Source: Labedaea rhizosphaerae
GTDB taxonomy: Bacteria > Actinomycetota > Actinomycetes > Mycobacteriales > Pseudonocardiaceae
DNA: 64,000 nucleotides
NCBI RefSeq assembly: GCF_004362825.1
Contig: NZ_SNXZ01000002.1
Span: forward strand, 248,001 to 312,000
Direction: 5' to 3'
Every line of letters starts with the position of its first letter. The first letter of the stretch is position 1. The notes under the pieces were generated by a model that was not told the DNA's origin, did not search any database, and saw only the letters and a list, made by a program, of their open reading frames with translations. Both the position numbers and the translations under genes were made by a program. This document shows positions 17,862 to 27,511 of this stretch, one piece after another.

Positions 17862-18643
17862 ACTTGCTCCGGGCGGTAGCCCCACGTGCCGGCCATGACC
17901 GGGCCGTGCCCGAAGAACGTCGGGTCGTGCATGAGCTCTTCGAACGCGTCGAAGTCGGCGTGCGTGGCCAGGCCCGCTTCGATCGCCCGTTCACGGGACA
18001 TCGCGACGGTGCGCCGCCACATGTCGGCGACCGGCGTGCCGCCCTGCACCACGTGCCCGTGGAGGTCCACCCCGACGTCGACGTAGCCGAGCTCACCCAG
18101 CAAGGCGGGCAGTCGTTGCATGAAGCTGGAGTCGGTGCCGACCAGGGTCGCCGTGGCCTTGTCGTAGGCGTTCATGCCGGTCCGGTACACGTCGTTCTCG
18201 GTCGCGTTGACCGGGTACCAGCACATTCCCTCGACGACCAGCACGCCACCCGGCTTGAGCCACCGGAACAGTTTGCGCAAAATGTTCGCCCGTTCCGGCA
18301 AATGGCTCAACAGCAGTCGTGCGTGAATGAGGTCGAAAGTTGCTTCCGGGAATTCTTCGGTGACCAGGTCGTGCCGGCGGACGCGCACGTTCTCGGCTTG
18401 CAGGTCACCCAGGAAGCGGGTGTCGATATCGGTCGCGGTGACCATGCCGTCGGGCACCTGCGCGGCCAGCCACCGCGCGACGGAACCCGCACCGGCGCCC
18501 AGTTCCAGGCAATGCCAGTGCGTCTTGATGGCGACCTGGCTCAGGGTGTCGAAACTGCCTTGGTCGTAGGCCAGTTCCAGGCTGGCGAGCCGCTGGCGCT
18601 CTGCTTCAGTGGACACGAAAAGACGGTCGCCGTACTTTCCCAC
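17858..18643 (-). CDS. SAM-dependent methyltransferase
   Basis: A class I methyltransferase with motif I ELGAGAGSVARWL, an acidic residue after strand 2 (TATDIDTRFLG), ATFDLIHARLLLSHLPE and LKPGGVLVVEGMCW. The frame is open upstream to a TTG at 18730, but a ribosome-site-like GGGGA precedes GTG 18643 and the homologous part starts there (VGKYGDRLFVSTEAE), giving 261 residues. It is coupled to the SDR gene by a 4-nt overlap. The palindromic region at 18707 lies upstream. The acceptor is unknown; similar enzymes methylate small metabolites. Confidence 0.8.
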   Translation of the reverse strand: MGKYGDRLFVSTEAERQRLASLELAYDQGSFDTLSQVAIKTHWHCLELGAGAGSVARWLAAQVPDGMVTATDIDTRFLGDLQAENVRVRRHDLVTEEFPEATFDLIHARLLLSHLPERANILRKLFRWLKPGGVLVVEGMCWYPVNATENDVYRTGMNAYDKATATLVGTDSSFMQRLPALLGELGYVDVGVDLHGHVVQGGTPVADMWRRTVAMSRERAIEAGLATHADFDAFEELMHDPTFFGHGPVMAGTWGYRPEQV

Positions 18644-18706
18644 ACACGTCCCCACAAATAGATGGTTTGTGATTCCACGGTTGTTCGCGCTCGGCCAACC
18701 GTAAAG

Positions 18707-18732
18707 GTTTGACAAAACTTTTTCTGTCAAAC
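18707..18732 (-). promoter_or_regulatory. Inverted repeat with promoter-like elements
   Basis: GTTTGACA and TGTCAAAC form an 8-bp inverted repeat with a 10-nt A/T-rich centre, upstream of the methyltransferase-SDR pair. On the minus strand TTGACA (18725-18730) could be a -35 element. This is the shape of a TetR-family operator overlapping a promoter. Confidence 0.5.
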
Positions 18733-18901
18733 AGGTGCTACGATACTGCCCATGTCAAGATCTGCCCGGACGCACTGGTAGCCGGGCAATCTTTGTCACC
18801 TGATCGGCCGAATACGGACAACTCGCCGACCGCGGACGTCCCAGCCGACCCCGGTCAGAGACCGCTCGCCATCTTCGCACACGCCCCGACGCCGACGCCA
18901 G

Positions 18902-20119
18902 CTACCGGATGGTCGAACCGCTCACCACCGGATGGCCCGCGCCGAGGAAGAAGATCCCGCGAAAACCTTGCGTTTCGAAGCCGGCACTGGGGTTGCGGCG
19001 CAAGGTCGAACCCTCGATGCGCAGGGTGCCGCTGCGGTCGTTGCTCACGTAGAAGATCGCGCCACCGCCCTCGTTGGCGTGATTGTCCTCGATGATCGTG
19101 CCCGCGACGCGCACCGTGTACTGGTTCCCGTCGGTGTAGATCGCCCCGCCGCTGCCACCGCCGGGGGTCGACGCGCGGGCCGGGTTGGCGCCGGTGCCGA
19201 CCGCGGAGTTGTCGCTGAACACGCTGTTGAGCACCACCCAGGACACCCCGATGCTGCTCAGCGCGCCGCCGTTGGCGCACACCCCGCGGTCGAACGTGCT
19301 GCCGACCACGTACACCGGTCGCCCGCCCGACTGGCTCAGCACCCGCAGCGCGGCGCCGCCGAGGTCGGGACCCGTTCGGTCGCAACGGTTGCGGACGAAC
19401 CGCGAGTTGACCACCTTCACCCGGCCGCCGCGCACGAAGACCGCGCCGCCACCACCGCCCTCGGTGTGCTCGCCGGTGGAGTTGCCGTCGGCGAAGGTCA
19501 GGTTCTGCAGGGTCAGCCGCGGTTGGTCCTGGTCCTGGCAGTGCGAGGTGGTGTAGCCCTGGGCCGGGTCGCAGGTGTTCATGTAGAAGATGCGCCGCTT
19601 GCCGCCGCCGCTGAGGGTGACAAGGCCACCGCCGTCCAGCACCACCTTCGCGCTTTTGTTGCGCACCTTGGCCGTCGCGGTCAACGTGATGGTCACCGGC
19701 GCGGGGCCGCAGTCGAAGGTGATCACACCACCTGCGGCGACGGCCGACACCACGGCGGCCGACGTGCAACTGGCGGCGGTTCCGGTGCCGATGACCCTGG
19801 TGGGTTTGCTGGTGTCCTCGGCCCGGGCCTCCGCCGGCACGGCCGCCCGGCCTGCGGGATTGCCTGCCGGGGCCGGCTTGGCCGGTGACGTCTTGCTGAC
19901 CGTGGCCTTTGTGGTCTTCGTGGTCGTCGGCGTCGATGCGGTCGTGGCTGGGGCCGACGTCGTCGTGCCGGACGGTGCAGGCGTCGGGGTCGAGGCGCCC
20001 GTGCCGACCCCGGCGGTCGTCGAGCTGCACCCGGCGACGACCACGAGCACGGCCAGCGCCACGGTCAACGCGCTGATCAGCGCGCCACGGCTGCGCGCGG
20101 GTAACCAACCTTCATTCAT
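18902..20119 (-). CDS. Lipoprotein with right-handed beta-helix
   Basis: ATG at 20119 lies about 7 nt after GGAG (a second ATG, two codons upstream, is also possible), giving about 405 residues. A lipobox VVVAGC places the lipidated Cys near 31. A long Thr/Ser/Pro/Ala linker follows to about residue 105, suited to spanning the wall. The C-terminal 300 residues are a parallel beta-helix with repeated GG-GGAI/V rungs (GGGGGAVFVRGGRVKVVNS, GGGSGGAIYTDGN, EGGGAIFYVSND), as in pectate-lyase-like or POMP-like proteins. No catalytic residues are clear; a surface carbohydrate-binding or adhesin role is possible. Confidence 0.75.
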   Translation of the reverse strand: MNEGWLPARSRGALISALTVALAVLVVVAGCSSTTAGVGTGASTPTPAPSGTTTSAPATTASTPTTTKTTKATVSKTSPAKPAPAGNPAGRAAVPAEARAEDTSKPTRVIGTGTAASCTSAAVVSAVAAGGVITFDCGPAPVTITLTATAKVRNKSAKVVLDGGGLVTLSGGGKRRIFYMNTCDPAQGYTTSHCQDQDQPRLTLQNLTFADGNSTGEHTEGGGGGAVFVRGGRVKVVNSRFVRNRCDRTGPDLGGAALRVLSQSGGRPVYVVGSTFDRGVCANGGALSSIGVSWVVLNSVFSDNSAVGTGANPARASTPGGGSGGAIYTDGNQYTVRVAGTIIEDNHANEGGGAIFYVSNDRSGTLRIEGSTLRRNPSAGFETQGFRGIFFLGAGHPVVSGSTIR

Positions 20120-20232
20120 GATCATCTCCGGATCGCCGGCCTGCGCGTCGCCACGACAGTAGAGCCCGGCCGCGGCCGGCCCGTCCCGAGCCCCGGGTGT
20201 CGATTTCGTGGCGGGCCGATCGTCGTGGTGGC

Positions 20233-21348
20233 ATGACCGAGATCCAGCCCTACCGCATCCAGGTGCCCGAACAGGAACTCGCGGACTTGCGCGCGCGGCT
20301 CGCCGCCGTGCGGTGGGCGCCCGAACCCGCAGGTGGCGACCAGGGGTACGGCGTGCCGCTGGCCAAGGTGCGCGAGCTGGTCACGCACTGGCGGGAGCGC
20401 TACGACTGGCGCGCCTGGGAAGCGCGGCTCAACGCCCACGCCCAGTTCACCACCACGATCGACGGGACGAACGTGCACTTCATCCACGTCCGGTCGCCGG
20501 AGCCGGACGCGGTGCCGCTGATCCTGAGCCACGGCTGGCCCGGCACGCTGGTGGAGTTCCTCGACGTGATCGGGCCGCTCACCGATCCCCGTGCCCACGG
20601 GCTCGACTCCGCCATCGCGTTCGACGTGGTGATCCCGTCGTTGCCCGGCTTCGGTTTCTCCGGACCCACTCCGGACACCGGCTGGGGGCCGCGGCGGATC
20701 GCGCGGGCCTGGCTCGAACTGCTGGCGCGACTGGGTTACCGGCGCTTCGCCGCCGCCGGCAACGACTGGGGTTCCTACATCACCGCCGAGCTGGCGCACC
20801 TCGCCCCCGAGGCCATGATCGGCGGCCACGTCACCCAGGCCTGGCCGGCCCCGCCCGAGGACGAGCCCGACTGGCCGAGCAAACTGTCCGAACGCGACAC
20901 CCGGGTGCTCGCCGACTTCCAGGACCTGTACGCCCACCACGCTTCCTACGGCGCGGTGCACGGCCAGCAGCCGCAGACCCTCGCCCACGCCCTGGCCGAC
21001 TCACCGACCGGGTTGCTGGGCTGGAACGCCCAGGCCATGGGCGGGCTGGACCCCGAGATCCTGCTCACCCACGTCGCCATCCACTGGCTGACCGGCACCG
21101 CGGGCTCGGCGATCCGCATCTACGCCGAACACTCGCGGGAACCGGCCTGGCCCACGCCCACGACGGTGCCCATGGCCGTGGCCCAGTTCCCCGACGACCT
21201 CGGCTCGATCCGCTACCTCGCCGAACGCGCGCATTCGCGGATCGTGTCGTGGAACGAGTACGACCGGGGCAGCCACTACGCCACCCACGACGCCACCGAC
21301 CTCTGGTTGTCCGACCTCCGGACCTTCTTCACCGCAGTGAAAGGCTGA
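20233..21348 (+). CDS. Epoxide hydrolase (alpha/beta hydrolase)
   Basis: A 371-residue enzyme with the N-terminal epoxide-hydrolase domain (YRIQVPEQELADLRARLAAV) and an alpha/beta core. It shows the HGWPG oxyanion motif (100-104), the nucleophile Asp178 in GNDWGS and a C-terminal His in GSHYATHD. Such enzymes open epoxides to diols through a covalent ester. Start ATG 20233; it is followed after 4 bp by a small serine hydrolase. Confidence 0.9.
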   Translation: MTEIQPYRIQVPEQELADLRARLAAVRWAPEPAGGDQGYGVPLAKVRELVTHWRERYDWRAWEARLNAHAQFTTTIDGTNVHFIHVRSPEPDAVPLILSHGWPGTLVEFLDVIGPLTDPRAHGLDSAIAFDVVIPSLPGFGFSGPTPDTGWGPRRIARAWLELLARLGYRRFAAAGNDWGSYITAELAHLAPEAMIGGHVTQAWPAPPEDEPDWPSKLSERDTRVLADFQDLYAHHASYGAVHGQQPQTLAHALADSPTGLLGWNAQAMGGLDPEILLTHVAIHWLTGTAGSAIRIYAEHSREPAWPTPTTVPMAVAQFPDDLGSIRYLAERAHSRIVSWNEYDRGSHYATHDATDLWLSDLRTFFTAVKG

Positions 21349-21352
21349 CGAC

Positions 21353-21889
21353 ATGACCCGCAAAGCGATCATCTTCCACGGCACCAACGGCACCCCGGAC
21401 GTGGTGTGGCTGCCCTGGCTGCGTGCGCAGCTGACCAACCGCGACTACACCGTGACGGCACCGCACTATCCCACCCTGAACGTGGAGCCGATCGACACCT
21501 TCCTGCCCAAGGTGCTCGCCGACCACACCTTCGACGCGGACACCGTCCTCATCGGACACTCGGGTGGTGCGGCCCTGCTGCTGGCGGTTCTGCAGCACAT
21601 CGACACCGCGGTCGCCCAGGCCATCCTCGTCGCCGGGTACGCCACGCAGCCCAACACCGACGACGAGCCCGTCCTGCAGGACAGCTACGACTGGGCCGCG
21701 ATCAGGTCCCACGTCCGCGACATCTACTTCGTCAACTCGCGCAACGACCCCTACGGCTGCGACGACCGGCAAGGCCGCGCCATGTTCGACGAGCTCGGTG
21801 GCACGCAGATCATCCGCGACGACGGCCATTTCGGCGACCACGACCAGCCCTACCCCACCTTCGACCTGATCGACCGGCTCATCGACTGA
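21353..21889 (+). CDS. RBBP9/YdeN-type serine hydrolase
   Basis: The 178-residue protein has the compact fold of RBBP9/YdeN hydrolases. The catalytic triad is visible: Ser70 in IGHSGG, Asp132 in NSRNDPYG and His159 in DDGHFG. It starts 4 bp after the epoxide hydrolase and is likely co-transcribed. The natural substrate of this family is mostly unknown. Confidence 0.85.
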   Translation: MTRKAIIFHGTNGTPDVVWLPWLRAQLTNRDYTVTAPHYPTLNVEPIDTFLPKVLADHTFDADTVLIGHSGGAALLLAVLQHIDTAVAQAILVAGYATQPNTDDEPVLQDSYDWAAIRSHVRDIYFVNSRNDPYGCDDRQGRAMFDELGGTQIIRDDGHFGDHDQPYPTFDLIDRLID

Positions 21890-21893
21890 CCGC

Positions 21894-24293
21894 TCAACCG
21901 ATCGTCAGGTGTTGCGCGGTGGTGTTGGCGCTGAAGGCGTTCACGCCGAACCGGCCGGACGAGTACGTGGCGTCGGTCGCGTCGATCACCGGGTCGGCAC
22001 CGTTGTCCAGCCACACCTGGATGCGGTCGCCGGCCGTCCGCACCCGCACGTGGTAGGTCCTGCCTTCCACGATCGGCGCGTCGTGGACGGCGATGTCCTT
22101 GCCCGGGCGCCACAACTTCAGCACGCCGCTGGTGTCGATCGTCGCCGTGTAGCCGGCCCCGTCGGCACCGGCGCGGAAGGTCAGCCCGGTCGCCACGCCG
22201 TTGGTGACGGACAGGTCGCCCTCGTAGGTGAAGTCGCTGCCGGTGCGGTCGCTGAGGTAGAAGCCGTTCGACTGGGCGGTCCCGTGCAGCCCGGCCGGGG
22301 TGACCGTCCACGTGCCACTGGCCGGGGTCCACGCACCCGAGGGAAAGGCGTCGAAACCACCCGGGCCGGTGTTCAGGTTCTGCACGGTGGCCGTGCCGTT
22401 GAACACGTTCACCCCGAACCGGCCCGAGGGGTAGGTGGCATCCGTCGCGTCGATGATCGGGTCGGCCCCGTTGTCCAGCCACACCCGGATGCGCGGGCCG
22501 TCGGTGCGCACGGTCAGGTGGTAGGTCCGCCCCTTGGCGATCGGGGTCTGGTGGGTGGCGATGTCCTTGCCCGGGCGCCACAGCTTCACCACGCCACTGG
22601 CGTCGATGTTCGCCGTGTACCCGGCGCCGGATGCGTCCGCGTGGAAGGTCAGCCCGGCCGCCTGCGCGGTGTCCAGCCGCAGGTCGCCCTGGTAGACGGC
22701 ATCGGCGCCGGTGCTCGCGCTCAGGTAGAAGCCGTCGCCGGCGGTCTGCGCCTGCTTGCCGCCGCTGACGTCGGACCACGCGCCGCCGTTGGCGTGCCAC
22801 GGTCCGGCCAGGTTGCTCTCCAAAGTGGACTGACCGGTGCCCCAGCTGGTGCCGAGCCGGGTGAACGTGGCGTTCGTCAGCCGCACCGTGCCGTCGGTGG
22901 CGAACAGGCGGATGCCGAGGCTCTGCGCCGAGGAGTCGAAGTTGACGTTGTCGGCCACGGAGAACCGGCCGTCGTCGCCGAAGATCTCCAGCTGGCCGCG
23001 GTCCACCAGCAGGTGCATGGTCACCTCGCCGTCGCGGGGCGCCAGCGGTTTGCCGTACAAGGTGCCCGCGGCCCGGTCGTACACCACGCTGCGGTCCGCG
23101 CTGCCGTCGGCGCGGGTGTGCAGGTCGAAGCCGAACCTGGCCGCGGTCGCGTGGCGCACGTCGAAGGTCGCCGTGATCTCGTAGGTGTCGGCCTTGATGC
23201 CGTCGAACAGGTTGCCGGTCGAGCGGACCGTCTGGTTGCGCCAGCTCTTGCTGTCCTCGCGCAGGGAAGCGAGCTCCGCGACCGGGGTGCGGGTGATCTG
23301 CGGCCCGTCGGGCGAGTCCACGAGGGCCAGCGTCGCGGGGAACGTCGCGTCGCCGGTCCACGTGCTGCCGTAGTTGCCGCCCTGCCACGCCATCTGCACG
23401 ACGCGGCCGTCGGGGGTGTCGTGGAAGGTCTCGGCGGCGTAGAACGTCCCGCCGGCGTATGTCGTGCCGAGGTTCATGACCTTCGGCGCCGGCCGGTCGG
23501 TGTGGAAGGCCTTGCCGTCGAAGCTGCCCACGACGTACTGGCTCGACGCCGACGTGAGCACCCACTGCGGCGTGCCGTTCAACGGGAGCTGGAACAGACC
23601 GGGGCACTCGAAGAGCCAGTCCGCGGCGTAGCGGCTGGCGAAGGTCCACTTGAGCAGGTTCGGCGAGGTGTAGATGTTCACGCCGTTGCCGCCCTCGTTG
23701 GACCAGACCACCATCACCCACTGCTGGTGGTCGGCGTCCCAGACGACGTTCGGGTCGCGGCTGTCGGCCGGGATGTCGATCTGCTTGCGGCCCTCGTCGT
23801 AGGCCTGGAAGCTGCGGCCGTTGTCGTTGCTGTAGAAGATGCTGACTCCGTCGGTGTTGGAGAACACCACGATCGGGTCGAGCGCGCCGGTCTTGAGCCC
23901 GGACGTGTTGGCCTTGTCGACCACTCCCCCGCCGGAGAACAACGTGCCCGGGTGGACGCCGGGTTCGAGCGCGATCGGCTTCTGCGTCCAGTGCACCAGG
24001 TCCGGGCTCGTCGCGTGGCCCCAGTGCATCGTGTCCCAGGCCAGGCCGTGCGGGTTGTGCTGGTAGAAGAAGTGGTAGAGCCCGTTGGCGTAGACCAGCC
24101 CGTTGGGGTCGTTCATCCAGCCCGACTGCGAGCTGAAGTGGAACTGCCCGCGGTAGGGCTCGGAATAGCTCGTTGGCTGGTACGGGAACTCCGGGTAGTC
24201 CCACACCGTGCCCGCCGACGCGGTGGTGCCCGGCACGAACAGACCCGATGCCGCCAACAGGACGATCGGTAACAGCCGAACCCAGCGGACCAT
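21894..24293 (-). CDS. Secreted GH32 fructanase with two C-terminal lectin-like domains
   Basis: ATG at 24293 follows GGAGGT by 8 nt and starts a Sec signal (RLLPIVLLAASGLFVPGTTA); the product has 799 residues. The GH32 catalytic residues are all present: Asp62 in WMNDPNG, Asp180 in SRDPNVVW and Glu229 in ECPGLF. The GH32 beta-sandwich runs to about residue 505. It is followed by two near-copies of a 130-residue concanavalin-like domain (both with LKLWRPGKDIA or VKLWRPGKDIA, WLDNGADP and IDATDATY). It should hydrolyse extracellular levan, inulin or sucrose to fructose, feeding the fructose transporter and kinase genes at 27.9-32.7 kb. GGTTTGCGCAA lies 72 bp upstream of the start. Confidence 0.9.
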   Translation of the reverse strand: MVRWVRLLPIVLLAASGLFVPGTTASAGTVWDYPEFPYQPTSYSEPYRGQFHFSSQSGWMNDPNGLVYANGLYHFFYQHNPHGLAWDTMHWGHATSPDLVHWTQKPIALEPGVHPGTLFSGGGVVDKANTSGLKTGALDPIVVFSNTDGVSIFYSNDNGRSFQAYDEGRKQIDIPADSRDPNVVWDADHQQWVMVVWSNEGGNGVNIYTSPNLLKWTFASRYAADWLFECPGLFQLPLNGTPQWVLTSASSQYVVGSFDGKAFHTDRPAPKVMNLGTTYAGGTFYAAETFHDTPDGRVVQMAWQGGNYGSTWTGDATFPATLALVDSPDGPQITRTPVAELASLREDSKSWRNQTVRSTGNLFDGIKADTYEITATFDVRHATAARFGFDLHTRADGSADRSVVYDRAAGTLYGKPLAPRDGEVTMHLLVDRGQLEIFGDDGRFSVADNVNFDSSAQSLGIRLFATDGTVRLTNATFTRLGTSWGTGQSTLESNLAGPWHANGGAWSDVSGGKQAQTAGDGFYLSASTGADAVYQGDLRLDTAQAAGLTFHADASGAGYTANIDASGVVKLWRPGKDIATHQTPIAKGRTYHLTVRTDGPRIRVWLDNGADPIIDATDATYPSGRFGVNVFNGTATVQNLNTGPGGFDAFPSGAWTPASGTWTVTPAGLHGTAQSNGFYLSDRTGSDFTYEGDLSVTNGVATGLTFRAGADGAGYTATIDTSGVLKLWRPGKDIAVHDAPIVEGRTYHVRVRTAGDRIQVWLDNGADPVIDATDATYSSGRFGVNAFSANTTAQHLTIG

Positions 24294-24364
24294 CCGGACC
24301 CACCTCCGCACCGTGAACACCGTTGTTTACCGAAAGCATTGGTCAACCACGACCGCCCCACAAC

Positions 24365-24375
24365 GGTTTGCGCAA
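24365..24375. promoter_or_regulatory. Putative LacI operator upstream of the fructanase
   Basis: GGTTTGCGCAA, containing the palindrome TTGCGCAA, is identical over 11 bases to the site at 30720-30730 in front of the LacI and fructose-transporter genes. Together they mark a candidate regulon. The site also lies 36 bp before the plus-strand gene starting at 24411. Confidence 0.55.
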
Positions 24376-24410
24376 GCCGCGGCCACTTCCGCGGACTGCG
24401 GGGACGCGGG

Positions 24411-25169
24411 ATGATCGAGCCCATGGGCGAGGCGCCGTTGGGCGACGCGTTGGACCGGTTCATGACGTCACCATCGCTGCGGGACGCGCGCGACGCGCTG
24501 CGCGAACACCCGGAACTGCTCGGCAACGAGACCTTGGCGTGGCTGGAGGAGATCCTGCGCCGGCTGCGTCAACGCAACGAGACCGACCACATCGAGTCGG
24601 TCGAGCACTGGCTGGGCCTGCTCCGCGTCTTCCGGCGTTTCGGCGTCGAGGAGGGGTACTGGGAACTGCTCGCCGACGGCCTCGTCCGCGCCGATCAGGC
24701 CGAGACGAAACGACTGCTCGAGCTCTACCCCGAACTGTCGAGCGACGCGGCACGCGAGTACTACGACCGGCGTGAGCACGAAGCCCACCTGGCCGCCGAC
24801 CAGACGGCCGCGACGAAGTACCTGATGGCCTCGGTGATCCCGGGCGGCCGGCTCGCCGAGGAGGCGTTCCCCGCGGACACGAGCTTCGCCGGCGGTTTCC
24901 TCGCCCACTACGTCGCCCAGGACGACGAGCAAGCCCGGCACCAGTACCTCACCGACCACCCCGAGGTGCTGGACATGCCGGCGGCGTTGGTCGCCGAGTC
25001 GTTGTTCCAGCCGCCGATGAACCAGGCTTGGGCCGATGTCGACGTGGTGGCGCTGCGGGCGCTCTACCTGCGCCGGGCGCTGTTCCGCCGCGCGTCGACG
25101 GTCGGCGCGCCCCAGGCGATCCGCGAGTTCGAGGAAGGGGCCGAGTGGCCGGACCTGATCACGAGCTGA
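24411..25169 (+). CDS. Helical companion of a CHAT-domain protease, unknown function
   Basis: About 252 residues from ATG 24411 (ATG 24423 is the alternative). It is acidic, entirely helical by appearance, and rich in paired Leu/Ala/Glu helices reminiscent of degenerate TPR-like repeats (LEEILRRLRQRNETDHIESV, VEEGYWELLADGLVRADQAE). There are no catalytic motifs, signal peptide or membrane segment. Its last 25 bases contain the start and ribosome site of the CHAT gene, so the two are translationally coupled and probably interact. It may be an adaptor, sensor or protease substrate. No family is recognised. Confidence 0.65.
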   Translation: MIEPMGEAPLGDALDRFMTSPSLRDARDALREHPELLGNETLAWLEEILRRLRQRNETDHIESVEHWLGLLRVFRRFGVEEGYWELLADGLVRADQAETKRLLELYPELSSDAAREYYDRREHEAHLAADQTAATKYLMASVIPGGRLAEEAFPADTSFAGGFLAHYVAQDDEQARHQYLTDHPEVLDMPAALVAESLFQPPMNQAWADVDVVALRALYLRRALFRRASTVGAPQAIREFEEGAEWPDLITS

Positions 25170-27511
25170 CCGACCGCGCCCAGGTCGCGCGGGACGCGGC
25201 GAGCTTGCGCGAGGAGACCCTCGAGCTCGAGTCGGGCTCGGACGAACAGCTGCGGCTCTACCACGACGCCACCGTGATGACCGTGTGGAGCTCGATGCTC
25301 GACCAGGACGTCACGGTCCTCGACACCATGCTGCACATCGTGCTCAACGGGATCCGTTCGGCGACCCACGCGGGCCGGGCGCTCTTCCCGCTCAACGACG
25401 ACCTGCTGGTCGCCCTGGCCGCGGCGGCCACGTGCCACATCGAACGCTTCGACTACCGCTACGAGCTCAGCGATCTCGACGAGGCGCAGCGGCACGCGAT
25501 CCAGGTGCTGGAGCTGGGTGCCGGGCGGGACATCCCGCCGTCGGCCGCGGTCGACGCGCACCTGGTGCTGGGCCGGGTCGCCGTCCGCCGCAGCCAGATC
25601 GGCATCGACCCGGAAGCGGTCCACCGGATCATCCCCGCGTTGCGGGACTGCGTCGAGACCTACAACGACGCGTTGACGATGGCCGTGCTGGCCGACTGCC
25701 TGCGTGTGTCGGTGGCCCACCCGGACACCACGCCGGAGTACGCGCAAAGCGCCCTCAGCGAGGCGGCCGGCCTGTTCGACACGCTGTTGCGCTCCCCACG
25801 GCCCGACATCCCGGTGGGTGCGCAGCTGAGCGCGCAGTGGCTGTCCGGCTTCGGCTTGGTGTACTACGCCGCGTACCTGCTCGGACGGTCCGAAGACGAA
25901 CTCGAGGAAGCCCGCAGGCTCCTCGGTCTGGCCCACGACGTCGACCGGAACAACCCGGAAGTGGCGCTCGCCCTCGCGTTGGTCGACGACTCGACCGACG
26001 GTTACCGCCAGGCCATGCATCTGAGCACGCGCAACGCGTTCGTGTTCGCCCAGGCGTCCGCGATGCTGGCCTACGCGCTGCGCGGCGAGGACGACGAGGA
26101 AGGCGTCGGCGATGCCGCGCGCAGCGCCCTGAACCTGGTGCACAACCTGGCCGAACGCCAGGTGCTGCCCGAGGACCGGCTCGACTTCCTGCGCAAGAGC
26201 GCCGACTTGGTCGCCCTGGCCGCACCCGCGCTCGCCGCGGTGCCCGGCCGCACGGTGTCGGCGGTCGAGCACATCGAGCGAGCGCGGATGACGACGCTGC
26301 GGGAGCGCTTCCCGCACGAGGAACCCGAGCTCTTCCGGCTCGGTGAGGTCCGGCCCGACCTTGCGACGCCGTTGCGCCGGGCGCTGGAGACCTGGCGATC
26401 ACCCCACGTCTCGACGGTGGCCCGCGCGGCGGCTCGCGACAAGGTCATGTACTACCAGGACGAGGCGCGCGCGGTGCCCGGCTTCGAGCGGCTGCGCGAC
26501 ATCCCCGACCTGGCTCGTCTTCGGTTGGACGCGCCGCTGGTCTACCTGGTGCCCGGTCACCCGGCGGGCGCCGCGTTCGTCTTGTACCCGGACCGCGAGC
26601 CGACCGCGCACCCCGTGCCCGGCTGCGCCCGCACGCCGGTGCCCGAGCCGGTGGTGAATTTCCAGCAGGCGACCTACGGCACCACGTGGCCCGCCGGTGC
26701 CCGCCGCGCCGCCGTGTCGGACATCGCCGCGTGGGCCTGGGACGCGTTGTACGCGCCCATTCGCGAAGCGATCTCCGGCTACTCCCACGTGCACGTCGTC
26801 ATGACGTCCTACCTCACCGGCGTGCCACTGCACGCCGCCCGGAACAACGACGGGACCTACGCGCTGGCGGAAACCGACATCCGTTACGTGCCCTCGGCGG
26901 GCGCGTTGCTCCTCGCCCGGCAGCGGGCCTTCCCGGGCTTCGAGCCGAGGTTGCTGGCCATCCCGCAGCCGACTGGCTCCGGCGTGGCCCTCGACAACGC
27001 GACCGCGGAGGCGCAGGACGTCGCCGCGTTCTTCCAGGACGCGCAGATCCTGGATCCCGACGACATCGATCGTGCGACGGTCCTGGGCGCGCTCGGTGGT
27101 GTGGGCCTGCTGCACGCCTCGTGCCACGGCACGGCCGACCCCGACGACCCGCTGGCCAGCGGGCTCGAGCTCGACCACGGCGAGCGGTTCACCTTGCGGG
27201 AGCTCTTCGACCGGCCGCAGGACCACCTCCTGGTCGCCGTCCTGTCGGCGTGCCAGACCAACGTGCCGGACGTCGAACTGCCCGACGAGGCCATCAGCTT
27301 GGCCGCGGGGATGCTGATGAGCGGCTGCCGCGCGGTGGTCGCGTCGGCGTGGCAGGTCCCGGACACCGCCACCGCCGAACTCATGCGCGAGACGTACCGC
27401 CGGTGGCGGACGGAGGGCATGGACCTGCCCGAGGCGTTGCGGGCCGCCCAGCTGGGGATGTGCGAACGCGCGCCGTACTACTGGGCCGGCTTCTCCTATT
27501 CGGGGCCTTGA
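25145..27511 (+). CDS. CHAT-domain cysteine protease with helical-repeat N-terminus
   Basis: GTG 25145 (VAGPDHELTDRAQVARDAAS) is chosen because GGAAGGGG lies just upstream; it gives 788 residues. Residues about 20-430 are helical repeats (TPR/SEL1-like). Residues about 530-788 form a CHAT caspase-fold peptidase with the catalytic dyad His661 (LHASCHGTAD) and Cys703 (VLSACQTN), followed by AISLAAGMLMSGCRAVVASA and the terminal WAGF. CHAT proteases act in bacterial regulated-death and defence modules and in separase-like proteolysis. The neighbours are a coupled helical protein and a convergent EACC1-like protein, which supports a conflict or stress-triggered role. Confidence 0.85.
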   Translation: MAGPDHELTDRAQVARDAASLREETLELESGSDEQLRLYHDATVMTVWSSMLDQDVTVLDTMLHIVLNGIRSATHAGRALFPLNDDLLVALAAAATCHIERFDYRYELSDLDEAQRHAIQVLELGAGRDIPPSAAVDAHLVLGRVAVRRSQIGIDPEAVHRIIPALRDCVETYNDALTMAVLADCLRVSVAHPDTTPEYAQSALSEAAGLFDTLLRSPRPDIPVGAQLSAQWLSGFGLVYYAAYLLGRSEDELEEARRLLGLAHDVDRNNPEVALALALVDDSTDGYRQAMHLSTRNAFVFAQASAMLAYALRGEDDEEGVGDAARSALNLVHNLAERQVLPEDRLDFLRKSADLVALAAPALAAVPGRTVSAVEHIERARMTTLRERFPHEEPELFRLGEVRPDLATPLRRALETWRSPHVSTVARAAARDKVMYYQDEARAVPGFERLRDIPDLARLRLDAPLVYLVPGHPAGAAFVLYPDREPTAHPVPGCARTPVPEPVVNFQQATYGTTWPAGARRAAVSDIAAWAWDALYAPIREAISGYSHVHVVMTSYLTGVPLHAARNNDGTYALAETDIRYVPSAGALLLARQRAFPGFEPRLLAIPQPTGSGVALDNATAEAQDVAAFFQDAQILDPDDIDRATVLGALGGVGLLHASCHGTADPDDPLASGLELDHGERFTLRELFDRPQDHLLVAVLSACQTNVPDVELPDEAISLAAGMLMSGCRAVVASAWQVPDTATAELMRETYRRWRTEGMDLPEALRAAQLGMCERAPYYWAGFSYSGP

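Noticed and set aside
18274-18281. TTGCGCAA as a LacI operator
   Set aside because: It lies inside the methyltransferase coding sequence, far from sugar genes, and is explained by Leu-Arg-Lys codons on the minus strand.
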